A DNA stretch of 64,000 bases, from the NCBI RefSeq assembly GCF_024600715.1, contig NZ_CP102332.1, positions 5,084,001 to 5,148,000 on the forward strand, in the 5' to 3' direction. This document shows positions 35,804 through 44,232 of the stretch, one piece after another; the first letter of the stretch is position 1, and the number at the start of each line of letters is the position of its first letter. The position numbers and the translations under genes were made by a program. Below the pieces are notes generated by a model. It was given only the letters and a program-made list of their open reading frames with translations, did not search any database and was not told where the DNA came from. Origin of the DNA: Streptomyces changanensis (lineage in GTDB: Bacteria; Actinomycetota; Actinomycetes; Streptomycetales; Streptomycetaceae).

Positions 35804-36261
35804 GGGGACCTCCCGGGTGGTGCCTGCCGACGTCACGTGCGTCGCTGCTTCCGCTAGTCGAGTGTGGCCTGCCCGGGTGCAGCCTGCCACAACCTTGCCG
35901 AGTTGCCCGGCGTGTCGGGCATGGGCCCTCGAACGCCGTTCTGGCACGGTAGCCTATTCTGCAACCCAGCGTGACCGATCGGTCACCCCTCGTCGCAGGC
36001 TTCCGTGCGGTGTCGCGGCGCCGCCGGATCGAGTGCCATTTCCGGCCCCTCCCGTTGATCCCGGACACCCGTAAGGGACCGATGCCCAGGGTTGGCCACA
36101 GTACTCCATTCGGGCCATGTCAGTGGACCGGCGCGCCGCCGAAGTTCTCCGGGCGTCCGGTAGTTGACCCTCCGACACGGCCCGCTGGGCGGGTTCCCGT
36201 GGGTGGAAAACGGCTGAAAGGGAACTAAGCGCGCCTCCCGTGGGCGGCGGCGGACGAGGCG
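35804..36261. other. Intergenic region upstream of sepH
   Basis: This 458-base region holds the sepH promoter region and the palindrome at 35971-35986. The rest shows no supported gene. A TTGACC word at 36164 on the plus strand leads to no gene on that strand. Confidence 0.5.
35951..35986 (-). promoter_or_regulatory. Probable sepH promoter with 16-bp perfect palindrome
   Basis: GTGACCGATCGGTCAC at 35971-35986 is perfectly self-complementary, like TetR-family operators. On the minus strand a -10-like TAGGCT lies at 35956-35951, and its -35 position falls inside the palindrome. Binding there would block transcription toward sepH. The regulator is unknown. Confidence 0.55.
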
Positions 36262-37584
36262 TCAGTCACCCAGCACCCGCCGGAGGTAGGCGTTGCCGAA
36301 GAGACGGTCGGGATCCAGCCGGTCGCGCAGCGCCGTGAACTCGCCGAACCGGGGGTACGCCTCGGCCAGGTACTCGGCGTCCCGCGTGTGCACCTTGCCC
36401 CAGTGCGGCCGGCCGCCGTGCGCCGTCATGATCCGCTCGGCCGCCGTGAAGTACGCCCGGTAAGGCGCCCCGCGGTACATGTGCACCGCGATGTAGGCGG
36501 TGTCCCGGCCCGACGCCGTGGAGAGCGTGATGTCGTCGGCCGGCGCCGTCCGGACCTCCACGGGGAACCCGACCCGCAGCGGCGAGCGGTCCAGCATCGC
36601 CTTGAGTTCGCGCAGCGCCGCGACCGCCGCCTCCCGCGGGAGGGCGTACTCCATCTCCATGAAGCGCACCCGGCGCGGACTGGTGAAGACCTTGTACGGG
36701 ATGTCGGTGTACGTCCGCGCCGACAGCGCCCGGCTGGAGACCCGGGCGATCGACGGGACGGCCGCGGGCAGCGCCCGGCCGAAGGAACTGGCCACCTGGA
36801 AGAGGCCGTTGGAGAGGAACTCGTCCTCGAACCAACCGCTCAGCGGACCGAGCGGGGCGGCCGGACCGTGACTGCGGTTGTTGCGCTTGGTGCTGCAGTT
36901 CTCCGTGTGGGGGAACCAGTAGAACTCGAAGTGCTCGTTCTCGGCGTGCAGTGCCTCGAACTCCGCGGTGACCCGGTCGAAGGACATCGGCTCCTCGCGC
37001 GCGGTGAGCAGGAACAGCGGCTCCACCGCCAGGGTGACCGCCGACACCACGCCCAGGGCGCCCAGGCCGATCCGGGCCGCCGCGAACACCTCCGGCTCGT
37101 CCTCCGCCGAGCAGGTCAGCACCCGCCCGTCCGCCGTCACCAGCTCCAGCCCGCGGACCTGTGCAGCGACGGAGCCCGAGTCGCGGCCCGTGCCGTGCGT
37201 CCCGGTGCTGATCGCGCCCGCGACCGTCTGCTCCGTGATGTCGCCCATGTTCGTCAGGGACAGGCCCTCGCGGGCCAGGGCGGCGTTCAGTCGCTTCAGC
37301 GGCGTGCCCGACTCCACGGTCACCGTCATCGCGGAGCGGTCGACGTGTCGGATGCCGGTGAGCAGGTCGGGCCGGATCAGCAACCCGTCCGTCGCCGCTA
37401 TGGAGGTGAAGGAGTGGCCCGTGCCGACGGTCTTGACCCGCAGGCCGTCGTCGGCGGCGTTCCTGATCGCCTCGGCGAGCTCGTCCACCGAGGCCGGCCG
37501 GGCCTCCCGCGCCGGACGGACCGAGACGTTCCCCGCCCAGTTCCGCCAGGTGCCGTCCGCCGGGCGCCGGCCGAGCCGGCTCAT
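36262..37584 (-). CDS. FAD-dependent sugar-lactone/alditol oxidase
   Basis: This 440-residue member of the vanillyl-alcohol-oxidase superfamily resembles D-arabinono-1,4-lactone oxidase. The PCMH FAD domain has VGTGHSFTSIAATDG, whose His57 is at the position used for covalent FAD in related alditol oxidases. It also has TEQTVAGAISTGTHGTG. The ALO C-terminal domain ends in GRPHWGKVH and a LDPDRLFGN block. It would oxidise a sugar lactone or polyol with oxygen, forming peroxide. The ATG at 37584 lies seven bases after the MFS stop; a GTG at 37653 would overlap that gene. The ribosome site is weak, so coupling to the MFS gene is likely. Confidence 0.86.
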   Translation of the reverse strand: MSRLGRRPADGTWRNWAGNVSVRPAREARPASVDELAEAIRNAADDGLRVKTVGTGHSFTSIAATDGLLIRPDLLTGIRHVDRSAMTVTVESGTPLKRLNAALAREGLSLTNMGDITEQTVAGAISTGTHGTGRDSGSVAAQVRGLELVTADGRVLTCSAEDEPEVFAAARIGLGALGVVSAVTLAVEPLFLLTAREEPMSFDRVTAEFEALHAENEHFEFYWFPHTENCSTKRNNRSHGPAAPLGPLSGWFEDEFLSNGLFQVASSFGRALPAAVPSIARVSSRALSARTYTDIPYKVFTSPRRVRFMEMEYALPREAAVAALRELKAMLDRSPLRVGFPVEVRTAPADDITLSTASGRDTAYIAVHMYRGAPYRAYFTAAERIMTAHGGRPHWGKVHTRDAEYLAEAYPRFGEFTALRDRLDPDRLFGNAYLRRVLGD

Positions 37585-37591
37585 CCCGCCG

Positions 37592-38860
37592 CTACCGCTC
37601 CGACCGCTCCAACCGCTCAAGCCGATCGGACTGTTCCGGGTCCTGCTGCTCACGCTGCCCCTCCCGCGTCGGCACCGGCCTGCTCAGCCGGCGGTACCCC
37701 AGGAACGCCACCACGGCCGCCAGCACCCCCGCCACACCGGGCACCGCGTACCCCGCGGAGGCCCCGTGCTCGGCGACCACCCAGCCGGAGGTCGACGTGC
37801 CCAGCGCCACGCCCACCGCCAGCCCGGTCCCTGTCCAGGTCATGCCCTCGGTGAGCTTGCCGCGCGGTACGTGCGCCTCCACCAGGGCCATGGTGGTCAC
37901 CATCGTCGGTGCGATGGCGAGGCCCGCGACGAAGAGCGCGACGGCCAGCAACGGAAGGTTCCCGGCCAGTTGGAGGGGGATCATACTCACGGACATGGCG
38001 CAGACGCCCAGGAGCCAGCGGCGTGCGGGGGCGCCCTTCAGCCGCAGCGTCCCGAAGACGGCCCCCGCGAGGCACGAACCGCCCGCGTACACCGCCAGCA
38101 CCAGGCTCGACGCCGTCTTGTGGCCCTGTTCCTCGGCGAACGCCACCGTCACCACGTCGACCCCGCCGAAGATCGCCCCGGTCGCGACGAACGCGACGAC
38201 GAGGACCTGCAGGCCGGGGGAGCGCAGCGCGCTGGTCCGGGCGCCGGCGTGCGTCCCGACCGGGTGCGGCGCCGGTTCCGTCGCCCGCTGCGCGGTCAGC
38301 CACCAGACGCCGACCAGCAGGAAGACCCCGGAGAGCAGCGGGCCCGCCGCGGGGAACCACATCGTCGACAGGCCGATCGACAGCGGCGGGCCCACGATGA
38401 AGCAGACCTCGTCGACGATCGACTCCAGCGAGTACGCCGTGTGCAGCTCCTGCGGCCGGCCGCGGAGGATCTCCGCCCACCGGGCACGCGTCATCGCGCC
38501 GAGGCTCGGCACGCACCCCGCGCCCGCCGTGCACACGAACAGCGTCCAGTCCGGCAGCCCCTTCTCGGCGCACACCAGCAGCGCGCCGGCCGCCACGACC
38601 GAGACGAGCGTCGCCGGCCGCAGCACCCGACGCTGCCCGTAGCGGTCGACCAACCGGGACACCTGCGGGCCCAGCACCGCGGCGGAGAGGGCCAGCGTCC
38701 CGGTCAGCAGCCCGGCGAGCCCGTACCGCCCCGTGAGCTCCGTGATCATCGTGAGGACGCCGACGCCCATCATGGCCAGCGGCATGCGCCCGAGGAGGCC
38801 GGCCGCGGAGAACCCCAGGGTGCCGGGGGCGGCGAAGAGCGCACGATAGGGACTGGCCAA
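37592..38860 (-). CDS. MFS transporter
   Basis: This 422-residue protein has 12 predicted membrane helices and MFS landmarks such as RLVDRYGQRRVLRP in the loop after helix 2. It belongs to the drug/sugar efflux type; the substrate cannot be told. The start appears to be TTG at 38860 (minus strand) with GGAG eight bases upstream. The hydrophilic C-terminus ends in repeated ERLERLERSER, encoded by tandem 9-base CGCTCCAAC-like units. It precedes the lactone oxidase by seven bases, so the two form an operon. Confidence 0.85.
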   Translation of the reverse strand: MASPYRALFAAPGTLGFSAAGLLGRMPLAMMGVGVLTMITELTGRYGLAGLLTGTLALSAAVLGPQVSRLVDRYGQRRVLRPATLVSVVAAGALLVCAEKGLPDWTLFVCTAGAGCVPSLGAMTRARWAEILRGRPQELHTAYSLESIVDEVCFIVGPPLSIGLSTMWFPAAGPLLSGVFLLVGVWWLTAQRATEPAPHPVGTHAGARTSALRSPGLQVLVVAFVATGAIFGGVDVVTVAFAEEQGHKTASSLVLAVYAGGSCLAGAVFGTLRLKGAPARRWLLGVCAMSVSMIPLQLAGNLPLLAVALFVAGLAIAPTMVTTMALVEAHVPRGKLTEGMTWTGTGLAVGVALGTSTSGWVVAEHGASAGYAVPGVAGVLAAVVAFLGYRRLSRPVPTREGQREQQDPEQSDRLERLERSER

Positions 38861-39015
38861 GGGGGTTCTCCGGGGGTGGTGCGGGGCGGGCCGCGGTCGG
38901 CGCCTGCGGACCGGGCGGGGTGAGGCGTCGGTACAGCCTTCACAGATTACGGCCGAAAGAGTGGTGACGCACGGCGGTTTTCCGGCTGTCGGTGCCGGGT
39001 GGCAGGATCGGAACC

Positions 39016-40158
39016 ATGTCCGATCAGCGTGTGTCCGACCAGCGAGACCCAGCCCCGTACGACGCCCTGCTGCTGCTCTCCTTCGGCGGCCCGGAGGGGC
39101 CCGACGACGTCGTGCCCTTCCTGGAGAACGTGACGCGGGGCCGGGGCATCCCCACGGAGCGGCTGAAGGAGGTCGGGCAGCACTACTTCCTCTTCGGTGG
39201 AGTCAGCCCCATCAACGACCAGTGCCGGGCCCTGCTGGCGGCGATCCGCGAGGACCTCGCCACCGCCGGCGTCGACCTGCCCGTCCACTGGGGCAACCGC
39301 AACTGGGCGCCGTACCTGACGGACACGCTGCGGGAGATGGTCCGCGACGGACACCGCCGCATCGCCGTCCTCGCCACCAGCGCCTACGCCTCGTACTCCG
39401 GCTGCCGGCAGTACCGCGAGAACCTCGCGGACGCCCTCGCCGCCCTGGAGGCCGAGGGCCTGCCGCTGCCGAAGGTCGACAAGCTGCGGCACTACTTCAA
39501 CCACCCGGGCTTCGTCGAGCCGATGGTCGAAGGCGTCCTCGCCTCCCTCGCCGAGCTGGACGACGCCGTCCGCGCGGGCGCCCACCTCGCCTTCACCACG
39601 CACTCCATCCCCGAGTCCGCCGCGGACACCTCCGGTCCGGTCGGGAGCCACGGCGAGGGCGGCGCGTACGTCGCCCAGCACCTGGACGTCGCCCGGCTGA
39701 TCGCCGGGGCGGTGCGGGAGCGCACCGGCGTCGACCACCCCTGGGAGCTCGTCTACCAGTCGCGCAGCGGCGCCCCGCACATCCCGTGGCTGGAGCCCGA
39801 CATCTGCGACCACCTGGAGGCGCTGCACGGCGAGGGCGCCCCTGCCGTCGTGCTGGTCCCCATCGGCTTCGTCTCCGACCACATGGAGGTCCTGTACGAC
39901 CTCGACACCGAGGCGATGGCCAAGGCCGCCGAGCTGGGCCTGCCCGTCCGCCGCTCCGCCACCGTCGGGGCCGACCCGCGCTTCGCCGCGGCCGTCCGCG
40001 AGCTGCTGCTGGAGCGCGCGGCCGCCGAGCGGGGCGCCGCCCCGCAGCGGTGCGCCCTGGGCGCCCTGGGACCCTCGCACGACCTGTGCCCGGTCGGTTG
40101 CTGCCCCGCCCGCGCCGGGCGGCCCGCCGCGGCCGGCGCCGACAGCCCCTACGCCTGA
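39016..40158 (+). CDS. hemH: Ferrochelatase (coproporphyrin III type)
   Basis: This 380-residue ferrochelatase inserts ferrous iron into the porphyrin ring. In actinobacteria the substrate is coproporphyrin III, so cpfC is the modern name. The catalytic His196 in TTHSIPES and the downstream [18 protein letters not shown] block are clear. Cys130 (YSGC) and a C-terminal cluster [18 protein letters not shown] fit the [2Fe-2S] ligands known in actinobacterial enzymes. The ATG at 39016 has CAGGAT seven bases upstream and no ribosome site, so it may be leaderless. It is followed after nine bases by the inositol monophosphatase gene. Confidence 0.94.
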   Translation: MSDQRVSDQRDPAPYDALLLLSFGGPEGPDDVVPFLENVTRGRGIPTERLKEVGQHYFLFGGVSPINDQCRALLAAIREDLATAGVDLPVHWGNRNWAPYLTDTLREMVRDGHRRIAVLATSAYASYSGCRQYRENLADALAALEAEGLPLPKVDKLRHYFNHPGFVEPMVEGVLASLAELDDAVRAGAHLAFTTHSIPESAADTSGPVGSHGEGGAYVAQHLDVARLIAGAVRERTGVDHPWELVYQSRSGAPHIPWLEPDICDHLEALHGEGAPAVVLVPIGFVSDHMEVLYDLDTEAMAKAAELGLPVRRSATVGADPRFAAAVRELLLERAAAERGAAPQRCALGALGPSHDLCPVGCCPARAGRPAAAGADSPYA

Positions 40159-40167
40159 GGAGGCCCC

Positions 40168-40995
40168 GTGACTGACCCGCTGCCGCACCGGGCGGCCGAC
40201 GACCCGCTGCTGGACGAGCTGCTGGACGCCGCCCTGGAGGCGGCCCGCAGGGCCGGCGCGCTGCTGCGTGACGGGCGCCCGGCCGACCTCGGCGTCGCCG
40301 CCACGAAGTCGAGCCCCATCGACGTGGTCACCGAGATGGACATCGCCGCCGAGAAGCTGATCACGGGGTACCTCGCCGAGCGCCGGCCGCAGGACGGCCT
40401 GCTCGGCGAGGAGGGTGGCGCCGCCGAGGGCACCAGCGGTATCCGGTGGGTCGTCGACCCGCTGGACGGCACCGTGAACTACCTCTACGGCCTGCCCACG
40501 TGGGCGGTGTCCATCGCGGCCGAGCGCGACGGCGAGGCGCTCGTCGGCGTCGTCGAGGTCCCCATGCGGGGCGAGACGTTCCACGCCGTGCGCGGTCGCG
40601 GCGCCCACCTGGGGGAGCGGCGGCTGAGCTGCCGCCCCGCCCCGCCGCTGGACCAGGCCCTGGTGTCGACCGGTTTCAACTACGTCGCCGAGGTCCGCGC
40701 CCACCAGGCGGAGGTGGCCGGCCGGCTGGTCCCGCTGCTCCGGGACATCCGCCGGGGCGGCTCCGCCGCCGTCGACCTGGCCGACGTCGCCGCCGGCCGG
40801 CTGGACGGCTACTACGAGCGCGGGCTGCGCCCCTGGGACCGCGCCGCCGGGGTGCTCCTCGCGCGCGAGGCGGGCGCCCTCACCGGCGGACGCCCCGGCT
40901 CGCCCGCGGACGACGACCTCACCGTGGCCGCGAGCCCCGGCGTCTTCGCCCCGTTGCAGGCCCTGCTGGAGGACCTGGGCGCCTGGCACGACTGA
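40168..40995 (+). CDS. Inositol monophosphatase family protein
   Basis: This 275-residue lithium-sensitive-type phosphatase has motif 1 WVVDPLDGTVNYLYGLP, preceded by GEEG with the metal-binding Glu. Motif 2 is WDRAAGVLLAREAG. It dephosphorylates inositol phosphates or related sugar phosphates such as histidinol phosphate or fructose bisphosphate; the exact substrate is unknown. The GTG start has GAGGAGG upstream and lies nine bases after hemH, so the two are co-transcribed. An 18-bp terminator follows. Confidence 0.92.
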   Translation: MTDPLPHRAADDPLLDELLDAALEAARRAGALLRDGRPADLGVAATKSSPIDVVTEMDIAAEKLITGYLAERRPQDGLLGEEGGAAEGTSGIRWVVDPLDGTVNYLYGLPTWAVSIAAERDGEALVGVVEVPMRGETFHAVRGRGAHLGERRLSCRPAPPLDQALVSTGFNYVAEVRAHQAEVAGRLVPLLRDIRRGGSAAVDLADVAAGRLDGYYERGLRPWDRAAGVLLAREAGALTGGRPGSPADDDLTVAASPGVFAPLQALLEDLGAWHD

Positions 40996-41048
40996 CGCGC
41001 GCCCGGCCCGGCCCGGCGCCTTCCCGCCCCGCGGGGTGGGCCGGACGT

Positions 41049-41087
41049 GCCGAAGGCCCCGGTGTCCGGGACACCGGGGCCTTCGGC
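41049..41087. terminator. Strong terminator after the hemH operon
   Basis: A perfect 18-bp stem (GCCGAAGGCCCCGGTGTC and complement) with a three-base loop lies between the phosphatase gene and the convergent small ORF, serving both. Confidence 0.92.
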
Positions 41088-41121
41088 GGGCCGATGGCGG
41101 ACGCGCGTACGCGTCCGGACG

Positions 41122-41295
41122 TCAGGCGGTCAGCAGGGAGACCTTGACGCCGTGCTCCTCCGCCAGCCGGTGGAGGTCGTCCAGCTCCGCCTGCTCGACG
41201 TCGGCCAGGAAGTCGTCTCCGGTCTCCCGTGCCCGCGTCAGATCGCTCTGCGTGGCCCTTATGCGCTGGAGGAGTCCTGCGGTGAAAGCGTCCAT
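41122..41295 (-). CDS. Small conserved-looking protein of unknown function, 57 aa
   Basis: The frame encodes a short, highly helical protein (LLQRIRATQSDLTRARETGD, then DVEQAELDDLHRLAEEHG) with no Cys and no membrane segment. Third-position GC and a GAGGGGG ribosome site before the ATG at 41295 support it as a gene. It ends just before the bidirectional terminator. An upstream in-frame ATG at 41313 would add six residues. Similar short helical proteins lie near cutRS in other Streptomyces as far as I recall; the role is unknown. Confidence 0.68.
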   Translation of the reverse strand: MDAFTAGLLQRIRATQSDLTRARETGDDFLADVEQAELDDLHRLAEEHGVKVSLLTA

Positions 41296-41437
41296 GATGC
41301 GCCCCCTCGTCATGGGTCGGTGGCACGGGGCGTGCCGGGGGTGGGTCGGATCACGCGCAGCGCCTCTGGGGGACAGAGCGGCCCGTGGTGCACCGCGTAC
41401 GGGGCGTGATCTCGGGTGTGCAGTCGTCCTCCCCAGA

Positions 41438-41458
41438 GGAAACCTCAGGGAAACCTCA
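41438..41458 (+). promoter_or_regulatory. Direct repeat upstream of cutR, candidate CutR box
   Basis: GGAAACCTCA occurs at 41438-41447 and 41449-41458, one helical turn (11 bases) apart. Tandem half-sites at this spacing are how OmpR-type regulators bind. It lies about 170 bases before cutR. Assignment to CutR is inference. Confidence 0.5.
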
Positions 41459-41629
41459 AAGAATCGCGCCTGTCGCGAATGCGTCCGCCCCGAGCCCCCC
41501 GGCCGGGACCGCCCGCCCGGCCGCCTTACAGCCGGTTTACGCGCGTAAGGGGCAGGATGAGCGGGACACCGTCCGTCCCGCGGTGTCGTAGATCTGCCCG
41601 GATCCGGGCTCGGAGGAAGGAACAGCGCC

Positions 41630-42283
41630 GTGCGCGTACTCGTCGTCGAGGACGAGCAACTGCTCGCCGATGCGGTGGCCACCGGACTGCGCCGGGAGGC
41701 CATGGCCGTCGACGTCGCGTACGACGGGGCCGCCGCCCTGGAGCGGATCGGCGTCAACGACTACGACGTCGTCGTCCTGGACCGCGACCTGCCCCTCGTC
41801 CACGGCGACGACGTCTGCCGCAAGGTCGTCGAGCTCGGCATGCCGACCCGCGTGCTGATGCTCACCGCGTCCGGCGACGTCAGCGACCGCGTCGAGGGGC
41901 TGGAGCTCGGCGCCGACGACTACCTGCCCAAGCCCTTCGCGTTCAGCGAGCTCATCGCCCGGGTGCGCGCGCTGGGCCGGCGTACGACCGTGCCGCTGCC
42001 GCCGGTGCTGGAGCGGGCCGGCATCAAGCTGGACCCGAACCGCCGCGAGGTCTTCCGCGACGGCCGGGAGATCCAGCTGGCCCCGAAGGAGTTCGCGGTA
42101 CTGGAGGTGCTCATGCGCAGCGAGGGGGCCGTGGTCTCCGCCGAGCAGCTGCTGGAGAAGGCCTGGGACGAGAACACCGACCCGTTCACCAACGTCGTGC
42201 GGGTCACCGTCATGACCCTGCGCCGCAAGCTCGGCGAGCCCCCGGTGATCATCACCGTGCCCGGCTCCGGCTACCGGATCTGA
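41630..42283 (+). CDS. cutR: Response regulator CutR (OmpR family)
   Basis: This 217-residue regulator has a receiver domain with phosphoacceptor Asp51, acidic pocket EDE at 8-10 and KPF near residue 102. An OmpR/PhoB winged helix follows (about 125-217; TNVVRVTVMTLRRKLGEPP). With CutS it forms the CutRS system, the first two-component system described in S. lividans. It was linked to actinorhodin control and more recently to secretion stress. The GTG at 41630 is preceded by GGAGGAAGG. CutS starts five bases after its stop. Confidence 0.95.
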   Translation: MRVLVVEDEQLLADAVATGLRREAMAVDVAYDGAAALERIGVNDYDVVVLDRDLPLVHGDDVCRKVVELGMPTRVLMLTASGDVSDRVEGLELGADDYLPKPFAFSELIARVRALGRRTTVPLPPVLERAGIKLDPNRREVFRDGREIQLAPKEFAVLEVLMRSEGAVVSAEQLLEKAWDENTDPFTNVVRVTVMTLRRKLGEPPVIITVPGSGYRI

Positions 42284-42288
42284 CCCCC

Positions 42289-43527
42289 GTGACCGGCACC
42301 CCCACACCGCCACAGGCGCCCCCCAAACCCACCTGGGACCCGCGGATCCCGGCGCGCCCCCTGCTGCGCCCCACCATCCGCATACGCCTCACCCTGCTCT
42401 ACGGCGGGATGTTCCTCATCGCCGGCGTCCTGCTGCTGTCGATCATCTACCTGCTCACCCGGCAGGCCCTGTCGATCAGCACGGACGACCTGCCGTTCAA
42501 GCTGCTGAAGGGCGAGGTCGAACCGAACTTCGACTGGTGCAGGCTGCCCGTGGAGGGGGTGACGCCCGACCAGTTCAACGACGCCATGGCCGCCTGCCTC
42601 CAGCACCAGCGCGACCTCGCCCAGGACGAGCTGCTGCGCCGCTCGCTCTTCGCGCTGCTGGGCCTCAGCATCATCGCCTTCGCCTTCGGTTACGCGATGG
42701 CGGGCCGCGTGCTGTCCCCCCTGGGCCGCATCACCCGCACCGCCCGCCAGGTGGCCGGTTCGGACCTGAGCCGCCGGATCAAGATGGCCGGCCCCGACGA
42801 CGAGCTCAAGGAGCTCGCCGACACCTTCGACGACATGCTGGACCGGCTGGAGCGGGCCTTCACCGCGCAGCAGCGCTTCGTGGCCAATGCCTCGCACGAG
42901 CTGCGCACGCCGCTGGCGATCAACCGGACGCTGCTGGAGGTCCACCTCTCCGACCCGGCCGCCCCCGTCGAGATGCGGGAGCTCGGCAAGGCGCTGCTCG
43001 CCACCAACGAGCGCAGCGAGCAGCTCGTGGAGGGGCTGCTGCTGCTCGCCCGGAGCGAGAACCAGATCGTGGAGCGCAAGCCCGTGGACGTCGCCGAGGT
43101 CGCCTCCCGCGCCATCGACCAGGTCCGGGGCGAGGCCGAGGCGAAGGGCGTGGAGATCCGCGGTGAGCGCGCCCCGGTGGTCGTCCAGGGCAACGGGGTG
43201 CTGCTGGAGCGCGTCGCCCTGAACCTGGTGCAGAACGCCGTCCGGTACAACGTGCCGGAGGACGGCTGGGTGGAGGTCACGACCGGCGTCGAGCAGGGCC
43301 GGGCGGTGCTGGTGGTGTCGAACACCGGGCCGGTGGTGCCGGCGTACGAGATCGACAACCTCTTCGAGCCGTTCCGGCGGCTCCGCGAGGAGCGGACCGG
43401 GAGCGACCGGGGCGTCGGGCTGGGGCTGTCGATCGTCCGCTCCGTGGCGCGCGCCCACGGCGGCCGCGTCACGGCGGAGCCGCGGGAAGGCGGTGGTCTC
43501 GTGATGCGCGTCACTCTGCCGCAGTGA
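42289..43527 (+). CDS. cutS: Sensor histidine kinase CutS
   Basis: This 412-residue kinase has TM1 at about 36-57 and a short extracytoplasmic loop (58-115). TM2 lies at about 119-140, then HAMP (140-192), HisKA with His203 in ASHELRTPL, and HATPase (LNLVQNAVRYN, GVGLGLSIV). The sensor loop holds two cysteines, Cys84 and Cys103. Published work on S. venezuelae CutS describes two conserved extracellular cysteines used to sense redox or protein-folding stress, and these match in position. The GTG start is five bases after cutR, so translation is coupled. Confidence 0.95.
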   Translation: MTGTPTPPQAPPKPTWDPRIPARPLLRPTIRIRLTLLYGGMFLIAGVLLLSIIYLLTRQALSISTDDLPFKLLKGEVEPNFDWCRLPVEGVTPDQFNDAMAACLQHQRDLAQDELLRRSLFALLGLSIIAFAFGYAMAGRVLSPLGRITRTARQVAGSDLSRRIKMAGPDDELKELADTFDDMLDRLERAFTAQQRFVANASHELRTPLAINRTLLEVHLSDPAAPVEMRELGKALLATNERSEQLVEGLLLLARSENQIVERKPVDVAEVASRAIDQVRGEAEAKGVEIRGERAPVVVQGNGVLLERVALNLVQNAVRYNVPEDGWVEVTTGVEQGRAVLVVSNTGPVVPAYEIDNLFEPFRRLREERTGSDRGVGLGLSIVRSVARAHGGRVTAEPREGGGLVMRVTLPQ

Positions 43528-43599
43528 CGAGCCGGATCGACGGGCTCCGTCTGTTCGCTCTCAGCGGAATTTCGCGAGGCTGTCCGCGCGGGTCCACTG

Positions 43600-43613
43600 T
43601 GTGATCGATCACA
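43600..43613. promoter_or_regulatory. Perfect 14-bp palindrome after cutS
   Basis: TGTGATCGATCACA is self-complementary. The gap between TGTGA and TCACA is four bases, not the six of a CRP site. It lies in the 395-base interval between cutS and the DUF4193 gene, too far from the next gene (over 300 bases) to assign. Confidence 0.3.
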
Positions 43614-43659
43614 GCGGTCTTCGTCCGGACACTTACGCTCCGTGATGGTAATTGGCCCT

Positions 43660-43686
43660 GGAAACCCGGGAAAAGTCCGGGTTTCC
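43660..43686 (+). terminator. Probable terminator of cutRS
   Basis: Ten-bp arms GGAAACCCGG / CCGGGTTTCC surround a seven-base GAAAAGT loop, 133 bases beyond the cutS stop. Confidence 0.7.
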
Positions 43687-43922
43687 CGGGGGTCGGATCA
43701 CGGGAAGTACACGGGGTGGTGCGTGTGAAGCACGCGACCCCGACCGTGTACGGTCCCGTTCGCCACCCAAACCCGATCACCCGAGAGGGCCCCGGTTGGG
43801 TGTCGATTGAGTAACAGACCTTGATGTGAGGCAAAATCTCCGCCTCAGGTCGGGCACAAGTCCGGCCTCTCACGCGTTACGTGCGCTGGAGACACCGCAA
43901 ACACCCAGAGGGGGAGAGTGAC

Positions 43923-44219
43923 ATGGCTACGGACTACGACACCCCACGCAAGACCGATGACGACGTCGACCAGGACAGTCTCGAGGAGCTGAAGGCCCGG
44001 CGGAACGACAAGTCGACCTCCGCGGTCGACGTCGACGAGTTCGAGGCCGCCGAGGGCCTGGAGCTGCCGGGTGCCGACCTCTCCAACGAGGAGCTCGCCG
44101 TCCGCGTCCTGCCGAAGCAGGCGGACGAGTTCACCTGCATGAGCTGCTTCCTCGTGCACCACCGCAGCCAGCTGGCCAAGGAGAAGAACGGTCAGCCGAT
44201 CTGCCGAGACTGCGACTGA
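43923..44219 (+). CDS. DUF4193 zinc-ribbon protein
   Basis: This 98-residue acidic protein is of the actinobacterial DUF4193 family. It has a C-terminal zinc ribbon formed by CMSC and CRDC (the last about seven residues), and an N-terminal charged region. The family is conserved in mycobacteria and Streptomyces near dut and has no established function. The ATG at 43923 is preceded by a GAGGGGGAG ribosome site. TTGAGT (43807-43812) and CAAAAT (43832-43837) upstream are a weak promoter candidate. The next gene begins 13 bases after its stop. Confidence 0.88.
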   Translation: MATDYDTPRKTDDDVDQDSLEELKARRNDKSTSAVDVDEFEAAEGLELPGADLSNEELAVRVLPKQADEFTCMSCFLVHHRSQLAKEKNGQPICRDCD

Positions 44220-44232
44220 GGACCGGTCGGAC

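Noticed and set aside
35971..36228. 85-codon plus-strand frame upstream of sepH
   Set aside because: Starts inside the palindrome, has no ribosome site and codon use is not Streptomyces-like.
43600..43613. CRP-like site TGTGA...TCACA
   Set aside because: The half-sites are separated by four bases, not six, and no promoter lies near; kept only as an unassigned palindrome.
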